Shown here in pieces: positions 17,046 to 26,582 of a stretch of DNA of 64,000 bases. The stretch's first letter is position 1. Each line of letters begins with the position of its first letter. The notes beneath the pieces are model-generated. The model made no database searches. It was not told the origin of the DNA and worked only from the letters and a program-made list of their open reading frames with translations. Position numbers and translations under genes: made by a program. This stretch comes from Acidimicrobiaceae bacterium (GTDB lineage Bacteria; Actinomycetota; Acidimicrobiia; Acidimicrobiales; RAAP-2), in NCBI GenBank assembly GCA_003142095.1, contig PLON01000017.1, forward strand, positions 105,954-169,953, in the 5' to 3' direction.

Positions 17046-18997
17046 TGGGCTGGGGTGGTGGGGGCGGCTTCGGTGGTGGGGGCGGAATGTTCGGAGGCAG
17101 CGCGTCCGCGGCGAGCGGTCGCGCAGGTCTTCCTTTTGGCGGCATTCCAGAAGAGTTGATGGAAGAGGCGACAAAGCTTCTCGCGAGCGAGCCCGTTCAC
17201 CCGAAGTCCCACGTCCACTTCACTCAACTCCCGAGCGAAAAAGAGCGCGAGCGCCTCACCCTTCCGCGACTACTGCGCGTGTACCCCAGGTGGGTCGTCG
17301 CCGGATCGGCGCTCGTTATCATCATCAGCCTCACCTTGCAGGCCGGACCCCTCCTCACGGAGTTCGCCATTAGCCATGGCATGCAGCGACACAAGAGCCT
17401 GAGCGTGATCGTCGTCTGCGCGACGCTCTACCTCGCGCTCGCGTTCGTCAGCGTCTACTTCCAACGTCAACAGGTCGACGTCACCGGCAAGCTCTCCTCG
17501 CGCGTCATGCACGACCTACGAATCCGCGTCTTCACGCAGTTCCAACGCCTGAGCCTCGACTTCTACACCGAAGAAAAGGCCGGCGTCTTAATGAGCCGCA
17601 TGACGAGCGACATTGAGAACCTTCAACAGCTCATCCAAGACGGCATCAGTCAGTTCGCGCTTCAGGGCCTCACCATGATCGTCATCACGGTCATCTTGTT
17701 CCTCACGAACGTCGAACTCGCCGCGTGGACGGTGCTGTTGATCGTGCCCCTGCTCGTAGCCTTTTCCGTCTGGTACCACCACGCGTCAGAAAAGGGCTAC
17801 CTCCTCGCGCGCGACCGCATCGCCATTGTCTTGGCCGACCTCTCGGAGTCGCTCTACGGCATTCGCGTCGTGACGGCCAACAATCGCCAGAAGCGCAACA
17901 TACGAAACCACCGCCACGTGGTGGGCGCGTACCGCGACGCCAACGCCTACACCGGTCGCGTGAACGCCATCTACGGACCGTCCACGCTCATGATCGGTAT
18001 CCTCGGTCAAGCCATGCTGCTCGGAATCGGCGGTCACATGGTGCTCAACCACCAACTCGGCGTGGCCCAACTCATTGTCTTCTTCCTCTACCTGAACCGT
18101 TTCTTCGCGCCCATTCAACTCCTCGTCCAGCAGTACACAACGCTCCAGCAGGGCCGCTCCTCCATCATTCGACTGCGCGAACTGCTCGACACCACGCCCA
18201 CGGTCGACGAGCTGCCCGACGCGAAGGATCTGCCCACGATTGAAGGTCGGATCACCTTCGAGCACGTCGACTTTGGGTATCTGAGCAACGAACTCGTGCT
18301 GCACGACGTCAATTTGGAGATATCTCCGGGCGAATCCGTCGCCTTCGTCGGGCCGACCGGGGCCGGCAAGTCAACCATGGCGAAGCTGGCGAACCGCTTC
18401 TACGACCCGACATCTGGTCGCGTGCTGCTCGACGGCATTGACATAAAGACCGTCACCCTTCGTTCTCTGCGCTCACAGCTCGGCGTTGTACCCCAAGAGC
18501 CATTCCTTTTCGCCGGATCTATTCGCACCAACTTGAGCTTCGGCCATCCCGAAGCAACCGACGACGAGATCAACACCGCCGTCGACGTCGTCGGGCTTCG
18601 CGAACTCGTCGAGCGCCTCCCCCAAGGACTCGACACACCAGTGCACGAGCGCGGCCAGACGCTTTCGGCCGGCGAACGACAGCAACTTGCTCTCGCGCGA
18701 GCTTTCCTTGCTCGACCGCGCGTACTGATCTTGGACGAGGCGACGTCCTCGCTCGACCTGCAGAGTGAAACAGTGATCGAACGCGCCCTCGACCGACTCC
18801 TCGAGGGACGCTCGGCGATCCTCATCGCGCACCGCCTCACCACGGCCCAGCGCGCCGACCGCATCGTCGTTATCGACAACGGCGGCATCGTCGAGATGGG
18901 TACGCCCGAAGAGCTCCTCGCCTTGGGCGGCGCCTACGCCATCATGTACGAAGCGTGGCTCGCCTCCGGTGGGCGCGACGCAACGCGTACTTCTTAA
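17045..18997 (+). CDS. ABC exporter half-transporter with active ATPase site (subunit 2)
   Basis: A 650-residue partner of the preceding gene. It has an unusual glycine-rich start (GGGGG blocks within the first 20 residues), then six TM helices and an ATPase domain. Walker A is GPTGAGKST (about 437), Walker B LILDEATSSLD (about 563) has the catalytic Glu, but the signature is LSAGERQQ rather than LSGGQ. The degenerate signature here and the degenerate Walker B in subunit 1 fall in the same composite site. It acts in the cytoplasmic membrane as an exporter. Confidence 0.92.
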   Translation: MGWGGGGGFGGGGGMFGGSASAASGRAGLPFGGIPEELMEEATKLLASEPVHPKSHVHFTQLPSEKERERLTLPRLLRVYPRWVVAGSALVIIISLTLQAGPLLTEFAISHGMQRHKSLSVIVVCATLYLALAFVSVYFQRQQVDVTGKLSSRVMHDLRIRVFTQFQRLSLDFYTEEKAGVLMSRMTSDIENLQQLIQDGISQFALQGLTMIVITVILFLTNVELAAWTVLLIVPLLVAFSVWYHHASEKGYLLARDRIAIVLADLSESLYGIRVVTANNRQKRNIRNHRHVVGAYRDANAYTGRVNAIYGPSTLMIGILGQAMLLGIGGHMVLNHQLGVAQLIVFFLYLNRFFAPIQLLVQQYTTLQQGRSSIIRLRELLDTTPTVDELPDAKDLPTIEGRITFEHVDFGYLSNELVLHDVNLEISPGESVAFVGPTGAGKSTMAKLANRFYDPTSGRVLLDGIDIKTVTLRSLRSQLGVVPQEPFLFAGSIRTNLSFGHPEATDDEINTAVDVVGLRELVERLPQGLDTPVHERGQTLSAGERQQLALARAFLARPRVLILDEATSSLDLQSETVIERALDRLLEGRSAILIAHRLTTAQRADRIVVIDNGGIVEMGTPEELLALGGAYAIMYEAWLASGGRDATRTS

Positions 18998-19038
18998 TCG
19001 CGCTCAGGGTCGCGATCGGCTCCCCGACAGCAGTCATG

Positions 19039-19061
19039 TAACGAGAGGCGTCATCTCGTTA
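19039..19061 (+). terminator. Hairpin downstream of the ABC exporter operon
   Basis: TAACGAGA, 7-nt loop, TCTCGTTA: a perfect 8-bp stem about 40 bp after the exporter stop. There is no T run, so a Rho-independent role is only possible. Confidence 0.4.
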
Positions 19062-19154
19062 TGTCCTCGCTGGCAGCTGTCTGAAAGCAATGAAACCCGG
19101 TTCAGTCTGGAGTCGTGCGTATTCGACCTCATTGATCGTGGCCGCGTCTTTCGT

Positions 19155-19970
19155 TCATTCGATCTCCATTTGAAGATCCCGATTTCGTTCGGTGAGATAC
19201 AGGATCGTGCGCTCCATGCCCCGCGTGTACCCCTCGTCCCGGAGCGCGACGTACGGCGGATCACCTACAGCGGCACGCCCTTCTATGCCCGAGCGCGAAA
19301 TTTCGATTCGCTCAATGACTGCGTCGATGAGGCCTTCACGACGCTCGTAGCCGTAACTATCTAGAAGTAGCCGCAGTCGTGCTCCCTCGTCGATCTTCGG
19401 ATCACAACCGACGTGCTCTTTGAGATCCGGAGGACCGAGCGGCGCCCACTGCCACGCGAGGAAAGCGAGTTCCTCCTCTACGGTCCCGGGGCCCGCGCCG
19501 TCCCAATCGATAATCCCGAGCAACTGATGATCGTTAAACACCGCGTTATACGGAGCGAAGTCGTGGTGACAGATGATTTCCCCGGGCTCGAGAGAACGTG
19601 GCCGGTACTGCCAACGAGCGTCCGCGTCGGGAACGAAATCTGCGACTGCGCGGTGATAGGCCGCGGCTGCTCGTCCGACGTCGGCGAGCAACTCGTCACA
19701 CCACAGCGTTCCAGGCCAAGCAGCCACCGAGGCCGACGTATCTCCCTCGATATAGCTGAGGATCTCACGACCCTGTTCATCGAATCCGTGCGGCTCGGGA
19801 ACGAGCAGGAATCCGCGATCTCGCACGTGTTGGAGAAGTTGATGCACACCCTTGTTCCACGACTGCCCGGGTCGACGGACGGTATCGCCGTTTCGCATGA
19901 CGGCAGTGAGTCTGCCTCCGGGAAGTCGTTCTTCTGAAGCGAAGGAAGGTTCGTCGGGGCGCTTCGACAT
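19155..19970 (-). CDS. Phosphotransferase, APH/choline-kinase fold
   Basis: 271 residues of the aminoglycoside-phosphotransferase-like kinase family. The catalytic loop HHDFAPYNAVF (Brenner motif H-x-D-x4-N) and the metal-binding IIDWDGAGPG are present, and the N-terminal lobe is short. Such proteins phosphorylate small alcohols, sugars or antibiotics; the substrate cannot be told. The ATG at 19970 gives a family-like start (MSKRPDEPS); the frame is open further upstream but overlaps the divergent gene. Confidence 0.82.
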   Translation of the reverse strand: MSKRPDEPSFASEERLPGGRLTAVMRNGDTVRRPGQSWNKGVHQLLQHVRDRGFLLVPEPHGFDEQGREILSYIEGDTSASVAAWPGTLWCDELLADVGRAAAAYHRAVADFVPDADARWQYRPRSLEPGEIICHHDFAPYNAVFNDHQLLGIIDWDGAGPGTVEEELAFLAWQWAPLGPPDLKEHVGCDPKIDEGARLRLLLDSYGYERREGLIDAVIERIEISRSGIEGRAAVGDPPYVALRDEGYTRGMERTILYLTERNRDLQMEIE

Positions 19971-20022
19971 AGTCTTGCTCCCCGTGCCCCAACAGTGCGC
20001 ACTCGTGTGGTGGACTAAGCCC

Positions 20023-20604
20023 ATGAGTGGTGTTCGAATGAAGTTGCTTATTGCGGCACTATGCGTCGGCACTTTTGTCGTCAACGTCGGACAAGATTCT
20101 GGAGCGTCCAACACAGTTACCACATGTACTCGCGGAGACCTGCGTCTGGAATACAACACTTCCCGAGTCGCAACCGGAAATCTAAATCTTTACTTTCTCA
20201 TCAAGAATGTTGGACCTGACACGTGTTCGCTGCGCGGATTCCCTCGAGTGTCCTACGTTGAGCCTCACGACACGCAACCTTCAGTTCCACAGACGAACTC
20301 CGCCGATAGTGACGGCAACGATTCGGGAGGTCTTCGTCCTGGATTGTCTATCCCTACCGCACGGCTCGCAGGCAGTCACGGCGTCGTGTCGTTTTCGATT
20401 TATGGGCGCGACGAGACGAACGGCAACGCCGCGAAGGAGTGCATTAAAACGCGAACGATGTTGACTGAGTTGCCCGACGTGAAAGGAGTCTTCACACTCC
20501 TCTTGACCCCCGATGAAGGGAACTTCGCCTGGTGCGGTGGCATCACCATGCATCCGATCGTGCCCGGGACATCCGGTACCGATCCACCGAACAAAGCCTT
20601 CTAG
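20023..20604 (+). CDS. Secreted DUF4232 domain protein
   Basis: About 193 residues. A signal peptide (MKLLIAALCVGTFVV, with an upstream in-frame ATG at 20023 and another at 20038) is followed by a DUF4232 domain: CTRGDLRLEY, then LKNVGPDTCSLRGFP-like residues (here LIKNVGPDTCSLRGFP), and a late Cys pair. DUF4232 proteins are extracellular or lipoproteins of Actinobacteria with no settled function. It is divergent from the phosphotransferase across about 50 bp. Confidence 0.75.
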   Translation: MSGVRMKLLIAALCVGTFVVNVGQDSGASNTVTTCTRGDLRLEYNTSRVATGNLNLYFLIKNVGPDTCSLRGFPRVSYVEPHDTQPSVPQTNSADSDGNDSGGLRPGLSIPTARLAGSHGVVSFSIYGRDETNGNAAKECIKTRTMLTELPDVKGVFTLLLTPDEGNFAWCGGITMHPIVPGTSGTDPPNKAF

Positions 20605-20646
20605 TTCTTCGCGCCCCTCGCGCCATACGAGTTCACTTCCGGGGTG

Positions 20647-21690
20647 TCACGCCATCTCTTTGACTGTTTCAATCAGCGACGCCGCACTCTGGTCGCCGAG
20701 GGGAATCGGATGAACTTGAAGGTGCGTCACTCCCGCCTCGCGGTACGCCTCGATCCGCTCCTTCACGTAACTGGCCGGACCGCAGAGTGTGGTCAGCTCC
20801 AGGAACTCGTCGGGTACAGCCGCCTCGGCCTCTTGCTTTTTCCCCGCCAAGTAGAGGTCCTGAATAAGCTCGGCCTCTTTTTCGAATCCGTAGCGCACGG
20901 CTAATTGGTTGTAGAAGTTCTTGCCCTTCGCACCCATGCCGCCCACGTAGAGCGCCACCATCGGGCGCTGGAATTCACGCAGCTGACGAACCTCGTCGCC
21001 CTCGCCAATGGCGAGAATCCCACCGGCACTGATCATGAGCTCGCCGAGTCCCTTTCGTTTGGCCGCGCCTTCAGCAAGCGCGCTACCCCAGACGCTCGCG
21101 GCGCGTTCGGGAATGAAGAGGATCGGCAGCCAGCCGTCGGCGATCTCGGCGGTCAACGCGACATTCTTCTCCCCGAGTGACGCGACCCAAATGGGAATCT
21201 CCGCCCGTAGGGGGTGAGCAATGATCTTGAGCGGCTTACCGAGGCCGGTACCGCGTTCGGGCGGAAGCGGCAACGTGTAGTTCTTACCCTCGTGCACCAG
21301 CGGGGCTTCCCGGCGCCAGACGTTGCGACAGATCTCAATGATCTCGCGCGTACGTCCGAGGGGATTCGTATAGGGAACGCCGTGAAAACCCTCGATGACC
21401 TGGGGGCCCGAGGCACCCAGACCTAAGGAAAATCGCCCATCCGAGAGGGTGTCGATGCCCGCCGCGGTCATAGCGATCAGTGTGGGAGTACGCGTGTAGA
21501 GAGGCAGAATTGCCGCACCGATTTCCACCGTCTCGGTCTTCGCCGCGAGGTATCCCATCAGGGAGGGGCTGTCGAATCCGTAGGCCTCGGCTACCCACAC
21601 GAGATCGAGGCCGGCCTTTTCCATCTCAGCGACGTCGGCGACGGCCCGCTTGAATCCGCCGGCGTAGCCGAGGTTGGTTGTGATCTTCAT
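20647..21690 (-). CDS. LLM-class F420-dependent oxidoreductase
   Basis: A 347-residue luciferase-like monooxygenase-fold protein. Seen: VWVAEAYGFDSPSLMG, a typical strand-helix start of the TIM barrel; GAAILPLYTRTPTLIAMTA; and SDGRFSLGLGASGPQV. This pattern is typical of actinobacterial F420-dependent oxidoreductases related to methylene-H4MPT reductase and F420-dependent glucose-6-phosphate dehydrogenase. The substrate is unknown. Standing alone between oppositely oriented genes. Confidence 0.87.
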   Translation of the reverse strand: MKITTNLGYAGGFKRAVADVAEMEKAGLDLVWVAEAYGFDSPSLMGYLAAKTETVEIGAAILPLYTRTPTLIAMTAAGIDTLSDGRFSLGLGASGPQVIEGFHGVPYTNPLGRTREIIEICRNVWRREAPLVHEGKNYTLPLPPERGTGLGKPLKIIAHPLRAEIPIWVASLGEKNVALTAEIADGWLPILFIPERAASVWGSALAEGAAKRKGLGELMISAGGILAIGEGDEVRQLREFQRPMVALYVGGMGAKGKNFYNQLAVRYGFEKEAELIQDLYLAGKKQEAEAAVPDEFLELTTLCGPASYVKERIEAYREAGVTHLQVHPIPLGDQSAASLIETVKEMA

Positions 21691-21824
21691 CGAGCCCCCA
21701 TTCGCGTCAGTGCCACAGTATCGGAACGATGAAGTGCCCTCCGTGTCCCCACGTACCTCCGGCGCGCACGTAACCTAGAGATGAAAGCAACGGCGCTTTC
21801 GACAATCACAAAGGCTGGTGACAC

Positions 21825-23099
21825 GTGGTCACGCGTCCTCACGAAGCGAATCCTGACGAGTTCAATCCCTGGCTCCGCATCAGTTCCCTCATCGAAAAGG
21901 CGGGCCATCTTCTCGGTCTCGACGACGGAATGATTACGCGTATCATCACCCCCGAGCGCATCCTCGAAGTTGCCGTGCCGGTGCGCATGGATTCGGGCGA
22001 CGTGCACATGTTTACCGGATGGCGAATCCAGCACAACTCCTCTCGCGGTCCCGGCAAGGGCGGCATCCGCTTTCATCCGAGCGTGAACGTCGATGAGATT
22101 GCGGCGCTGTCGGCCGACATGTCCATCAAGTGCGCGGTCGTGAACATTCCCTACGGCGGGGCGAAAGGCGGCGTGAAGGTCGACCCCTCGGCACTGTCAC
22201 GCGGTGAGCTCGAACGGCTCACGCGTCGTTACGCCTTCTCGATCGCCCCGATGATCGGACCCGATCGCGACATTCCCGCACCCGACATCAACACCGACAT
22301 GCAGGTGATGAGTTGGATCATGGACACGGTGTCGATGTTGCGCGGACACAACACGCCCGGAGTGGTCACCGGTAAGCCTCTCGCCATCGGCGGCACGCTC
22401 GGTCACGCCGGTGCCACGTCACTGGGAGTGACGATCTGCACGCTGGCGCTACTGCGCCAACTCGAACGCAGTCCCCAAGAACAGCGCGTCGTCATCCAGG
22501 GCTACGGCAAGGTGGGCGCGCCCCTCGTGAAGCTCCTCACTGAGCGCGGTATGAAGGTCGTCGGCCTCGCCGACATTCACGGGGCCATCCACGTGCCCGA
22601 GGGCATCGATCCCGAAAAGTTGGCCCTGCACTTCGATGAGTCGAAGTCGATCATGGGATACCCCGGCGCTGAAGAGGTCCACGCCGATCAGCTCTTCGAG
22701 CTACCGAGCGACATCGCCATTCCCGCCGCTCTTGGCGGAGTCATTACCGAACAGGTCGCCGAAAAAATGTCCGCCGCAATGATGGTCGAAGCGGCGAACG
22801 GTCCGACCACCGGCGAGGGTGCGGGCGTCTTGAGCAGTCGCAACATTCCCGTCGTGCCCGACGTACTCGCGAACGCCGGCGGCGTCGTCGCGTCGTACTT
22901 CGAATGGGCGCAGGATCTCCAGGGCTTCATGTGGGAGACCGAACTCTTTCATCAGCGCCTCGAAAAGACCATGCATGAGGCCTTCGACTCGATCTGGGAG
23001 CGCCACTTGCAACTCGAGGTGGCCCTGCGCGACACGGCGCTCGTCGTGGGCGTCGAGCGCATAGCCGAAGCCACCAAACTGCGCGGACTCTTTCCCTAA
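21825..23099 (+). CDS. Glutamate dehydrogenase (Glu/Leu/Phe/Val family, hexameric NAD type)
   Basis: A 424-residue enzyme interconverting glutamate with 2-oxoglutarate and ammonia. Seen: GPGKGGIRFHPSVN, the catalytic Lys region PYGGAKGGVKVDP, and GYGKVGAPLVKLL of the NAD-binding Rossmann domain. The length and motifs match the RocG/GudB-like small hexameric class. GTG start at 21825. Its stop shares CTAA with the convergent RDD gene. It may connect amino acid or polyamine nitrogen to central metabolism. Confidence 0.92.
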   Translation: MVTRPHEANPDEFNPWLRISSLIEKAGHLLGLDDGMITRIITPERILEVAVPVRMDSGDVHMFTGWRIQHNSSRGPGKGGIRFHPSVNVDEIAALSADMSIKCAVVNIPYGGAKGGVKVDPSALSRGELERLTRRYAFSIAPMIGPDRDIPAPDINTDMQVMSWIMDTVSMLRGHNTPGVVTGKPLAIGGTLGHAGATSLGVTICTLALLRQLERSPQEQRVVIQGYGKVGAPLVKLLTERGMKVVGLADIHGAIHVPEGIDPEKLALHFDESKSIMGYPGAEEVHADQLFELPSDIAIPAALGGVITEQVAEKMSAAMMVEAANGPTTGEGAGVLSSRNIPVVPDVLANAGGVVASYFEWAQDLQGFMWETELFHQRLEKTMHEAFDSIWERHLQLEVALRDTALVVGVERIAEATKLRGLFP

Positions 23100-23716
23100 A
23101 CCGAGCGAACGACGATTGTGCCCGCCGCCTTGTCGTGAAGGGTCTGGCGCTGCTTATCCCACGCGGCCCACAACAAGTCGAGGTAGTGCGGGACTGAAAA
23201 CAAAAGGTAGATGCCAAATGAGCGGTTCAGCGCGTGGGTCTGCGCAGCCGTCGGATGGGTGTACACGTGGAGTTCGTAGAGGCTCCCGGCAAGCAGAAGA
23301 ATGCTATAGACGCCGGCTCGGGTGTACGCCTGCGACGGGGTGACCTTGGTGCGGTCCGCACTGAGACAGCGCATCCGAAACAGACGCATCCCCGGAGTCT
23401 GACCGCGGTAGCGAATGAGGAGTCCGAAGTACAGGAAGGCCGCCACCACTTGGGCCACCGACGTCGCGTAGAACGACAGATTCGACGCGCGTAGTGGAAT
23501 AAGGATGACGAGCCCGAGAATGATCGAGTCGATGATGAAGGCCACGAAGCGCCACCAGAAGCCGGCAATATTCTCCCCCGTCGTGACGGTGACCGGGCTC
23601 ATCGGGGCGTACGGAAAGCTCGTCGACGACGCGGGAGTCGAACTCGGCGCGCCACACGACGCACAGAACTTCTGCCCGTCGACCTCTTGCGCTCCACAGA
23701 CTTGGCAGTAGGCCAC
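23096..23716 (-). CDS. Zinc-ribbon RDD family membrane protein
   Basis: About 206 residues. An N-terminal zinc ribbon (CQVCG...FCASCG) is followed by a Pro/Ser linker and an RDD domain (FWWRFVAFIIDSIILG then YRGQTPGMRLFRMRCLS) with three or four TM helices. RDD proteins are poorly characterised; some act in ion exchange. GTG at 23716 follows AAAGG and starts just before the ribbon; the open frame to 23746 is less likely. The next gene upstream carries a similar ribbon. Confidence 0.8.
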   Translation of the reverse strand: MAYCQVCGAQEVDGQKFCASCGAPSSTPASSTSFPYAPMSPVTVTTGENIAGFWWRFVAFIIDSIILGLVILIPLRASNLSFYATSVAQVVAAFLYFGLLIRYRGQTPGMRLFRMRCLSADRTKVTPSQAYTRAGVYSILLLAGSLYELHVYTHPTAAQTHALNRSFGIYLLFSVPHYLDLLWAAWDKQRQTLHDKAAGTIVVRSV

Positions 23717-23780
23717 GGTTACCTTTCGTCGGGTTGGGTTTCCCACCCGACTATAAACCGGCGTTTCCAGAGCTCCATTT

Positions 23781-24725
23781 TCAGTGCAGGATCACGATCG
23801 TGAACAAAATGGCGTCATAGAGAAAGTGGGCCATGATCGGACGCATCAACTTGCCGTTCTTCTGGAACGATCGAGTGACGAAGTACCCAAAGGGCACCGT
23901 GAAAATAAAGCCGAGGCCGTAGTACACGTGATAACTCGTGCGCAGAATCAAGCTCAAGATGAGCGCCGCTCGCGGGGTCCAGCCCAGTTGTCCGAGGCGC
24001 GTCAGCAAATACCCGTTCACGAGAACTTCCTCGGTCACGGCGGTGACAGCCGACGTCACAATGCCCCAGATGAGGTAGTACTTCGGAATGTGGTGGAGCG
24101 TGACGTTCACGAACAGGCCCGGATGATCCACCAGAAGTACGCGCAAAAACAGTGCGAGGACAATTTCGCACCCGAATGCCGCGAGCCCTAAACCAAGACC
24201 CGGAATGACGTCGCGCGTCAGCGTCGGTGGTTCTAGACCAAGCGTGTGGCGATCCTGACCCGTGCGCGCGAGCAGAAAGAGCCCGAGGGGCACCACCGCC
24301 GCCACGGGCAGGTACGCGAGGATGCCGAGCAACATATTGGTCAGCGGATGTCCCCGCACGATCGTGGTGAATCGGGCAATGTCGCCGACTCCGGAGATAT
24401 GTTCGGACAGGATAAGCACCGCGCTGACCACGCCGGGCAAAAGGAAAGCGACCATGACCCACCGGGTCTCTCGCACCAACGACCGACGCTCCGGGCCCTG
24501 CACCACGCCGGTGATGCGCGAGCTGCCCACGCTCGCAACGTTGACCTCGTGCGCGCCGGGGGCGCTCACGTCACCGGCCGTGGCCGCACTCGACGCCGTC
24601 GCCCCTTGCGGAGGTGTCGGCGACGTTGGCCAGTCCGCTGGGGTCGCCGCCCCGCACTGAATGCAGTACGCACCCACAATGCGCGCGCCACACCACGGGC
24701 AAAAATTCACTGTCGAGGTGTCCAC
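23781..24725 (-). CDS. Zinc-ribbon CPBP-family intramembrane protease
   Basis: 314 residues. An N-terminal zinc ribbon (FCPWCGAR...YCIQCG), a Pro/Ala/Ser linker, then about seven TM helices carrying the CPBP (CAAX-protease, Abi) motifs: TEEVLVNGYLLTRL with the EE pair, RTSYHVYYG with a metal His, and AHFLYDA with another His. All predicted catalytic residues are present, so it should be an active membrane protease. Function is unknown; relatives process prenylated or bacteriocin peptides. GTG start. Confidence 0.85.
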   Translation of the reverse strand: MDTSTVNFCPWCGARIVGAYCIQCGAATPADWPTSPTPPQGATASSAATAGDVSAPGAHEVNVASVGSSRITGVVQGPERRSLVRETRWVMVAFLLPGVVSAVLILSEHISGVGDIARFTTIVRGHPLTNMLLGILAYLPVAAVVPLGLFLLARTGQDRHTLGLEPPTLTRDVIPGLGLGLAAFGCEIVLALFLRVLLVDHPGLFVNVTLHHIPKYYLIWGIVTSAVTAVTEEVLVNGYLLTRLGQLGWTPRAALILSLILRTSYHVYYGLGFIFTVPFGYFVTRSFQKNGKLMRPIMAHFLYDAILFTIVILH

Positions 24726-24780
24726 GGCGTTGAGTGGCGGGCCGCCAGCGACCCTCCACTCAACGTTCGATGGACCAATT

Positions 24781-26340
24781 TCACGACTCGGGAAGACTCT
24801 GTTGGTTCGGCTTCCTGTCGGGACGGGCTAACGCTTCGTAGAGTCCGCCGACAACGACAATGATGAACATGACGAGAAGCGTGATCCACCCGTAGTTAAA
24901 CAACACGCCTCGTCCACTGGTCAGCGAGCTCGGCCAGACGATGTTGAGCAGCATCAAGAACAGATACAGGCCTCCGGCCACCGTGACGGGTGTGCTCCAC
25001 TTGCCCAACGTAAATTCCCCACTTGGCTTCCACCCTCGACGCTTGGCAATGAACGAGCCGAGCACCGTGAGAAAGAACGACAGGTAGATGCCCGACGTGG
25101 CGAACGACACCAGCGCGAAGAGGGCGTTGACGTTTGCGGGGTAGTAGAACCACAGCACGTGCACCGGCTTCGAAGGATTGACCAAGACGAGCAACAAGAA
25201 GGCAAACGGAATGATCGTCGCGACGAGAATTGCGTTCCTCGGAGTACGATGCCTCGCGGTCACTTTCTTGAGGACGCGCGCGCCCGGTATGGCGTTATCC
25301 CTCGCGAGCGCGAACGCCACACGCGACCCCGCGCCCATCACCGCCGTACCGCAACTGAAGAACGCGATGATCACCATGATGAGGAAGAAGTCCTGAAGCC
25401 AGCTCGGCAACGACGCCAGGATGACCGGGATGCCACCGGTGATCACCTTCGAAAATCCGGTCTTCGGAATCGCGAGAAGGAGGCCAAGGACGAGGACGAA
25501 TGACGCCACGCCACCGTACAGAATCGCGTTGCGCATAGCGCGGGGAACTTGACGACCCGGGTCTTTCGTCTCTTCGGCGATGTCGCCCGCTGATTCAAAG
25601 CCATAGAAGATGTAGACGTTCGCGAGCACGGCCACCAGGGCGGCTCCGGTGAGCCAGTGTCCACCGAAGTTGACGCCAAAGGGGCTGGTCTTTTGGAACT
25701 GCACACCCTGGGTCGTCATGAGATATCCCAGGTTGTGATGGAAACCCTTGATGGCGAGCGCGATGAATACTCCAAAGGTGCCAATCGTTTCGACATAGAC
25801 GCCGTAACGTGCGACCCGGCCGAGAATCTTCGCGCCGATCGAGTTCATGATGGCCGAAGTGATGATGACCACGGCCACGATGGCGAAGATTGTTACGTGA
25901 TTCGCCGGGTTGAGGTCGGTCTTAAACCAGATATTCATTAAGTCGGTGACGTAACCCACGATCCCCGAGTCCACGGAGGCGACGGTCGCGAGAAGAGCGA
26001 AACCGTAGATCCAACCGACGAACCAGCCAAAGCGCGGTCCGATGTTGAACTTCCCGTACTGGTACAGAGCACCGGATAAGGGATACTCGCTGGCCAGCTC
26101 CCCGAACACCAGCGCCACCAAAGTCATGAACGCCACGACGATCGGAATGGTCCAGATGTAGCGCGGACCACCGGCCCCGGCCCCGATCACGAAGATGGAA
26201 TAGATACCCACCATCGGACTCAGATAGCTAAACGCCACCGCGAAGTTGTCAAAGAGCGACAACACTCTCGACAGTTCCTGGTTGTATCCGAGCGCTTTCA
26301 GGCGATCGTGATCTCGCGCGACATGTTCATCAACTGGCAT
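24781..26340 (-). CDS. APC-family amino acid/polyamine permease
   Basis: A 519-residue, 12-TM secondary transporter. The N-terminal SLFDNFAVAFSYLSPMVGIY and GAGAGGPRYIW belong to the APC superfamily (GABA/amino-acid permease group), as does FGFESAGDIAEE-like FYGFESAGDIAEETKDPGR in helix 6. The ATG at 26340 follows AGGGGGG. Given the polyamine-type catabolic genes at the start of the window, GABA or polyamine uptake is possible but not shown. Confidence 0.87.
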   Translation of the reverse strand: MPVDEHVARDHDRLKALGYNQELSRVLSLFDNFAVAFSYLSPMVGIYSIFVIGAGAGGPRYIWTIPIVVAFMTLVALVFGELASEYPLSGALYQYGKFNIGPRFGWFVGWIYGFALLATVASVDSGIVGYVTDLMNIWFKTDLNPANHVTIFAIVAVVIITSAIMNSIGAKILGRVARYGVYVETIGTFGVFIALAIKGFHHNLGYLMTTQGVQFQKTSPFGVNFGGHWLTGAALVAVLANVYIFYGFESAGDIAEETKDPGRQVPRAMRNAILYGGVASFVLVLGLLLAIPKTGFSKVITGGIPVILASLPSWLQDFFLIMVIIAFFSCGTAVMGAGSRVAFALARDNAIPGARVLKKVTARHRTPRNAILVATIIPFAFLLLVLVNPSKPVHVLWFYYPANVNALFALVSFATSGIYLSFFLTVLGSFIAKRRGWKPSGEFTLGKWSTPVTVAGGLYLFLMLLNIVWPSSLTSGRGVLFNYGWITLLVMFIIVVVGGLYEALARPDRKPNQQSLPES

Positions 26341-26355
26341 TAGTAATCCCCCCTG

Positions 26356-26379
26356 GAGTCACCCGGCGGTGGATGACTC
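26356..26379. promoter_or_regulatory. Inverted repeat upstream of the APC permease
   Basis: GAGTCA and TGACTC flank 12 bp and are centred 30 bp before the permease start, near its ribosome site. It could be an operator or a leader hairpin that covers the ribosome site. Confidence 0.35.
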
Positions 26380-26450
26380 GTCATTACGATAACCAGCGCA
26401 GAGGCACCGTGTGGGCAGTTCGGTGGAGCCGAATGTGGAAAGGTGAACTC

Positions 26451-26582
26451 ATGGATGACGACGCAAGAGTCGAAGAACTCGAGGCGACGATCCGTTCACT
26501 ACGTGACGAGGTCGAGCGCTTGAAGTCTGAACTATCGCGACTGCGTCGCAATCTCGACGAACGCCCGCCCCACTACCTGTAA
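26451..26582 (+). CDS. Small coiled-coil protein, 43 residues
   Basis: A short gene whose ATG at 26451 follows GGAAAGGTG with good spacing. The product is almost entirely a charged heptad-like helix (EELEATIRSLRDEVERLK and on), so it is probably a dimeric coiled coil. No family is recognised. The last 10 bases overlap the end of the convergent MBL hydrolase. Translation is supported by the ribosome site and by the composition; the function is unknown. Confidence 0.5.
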   Translation: MDDDARVEELEATIRSLRDEVERLKSELSRLRRNLDERPPHYL

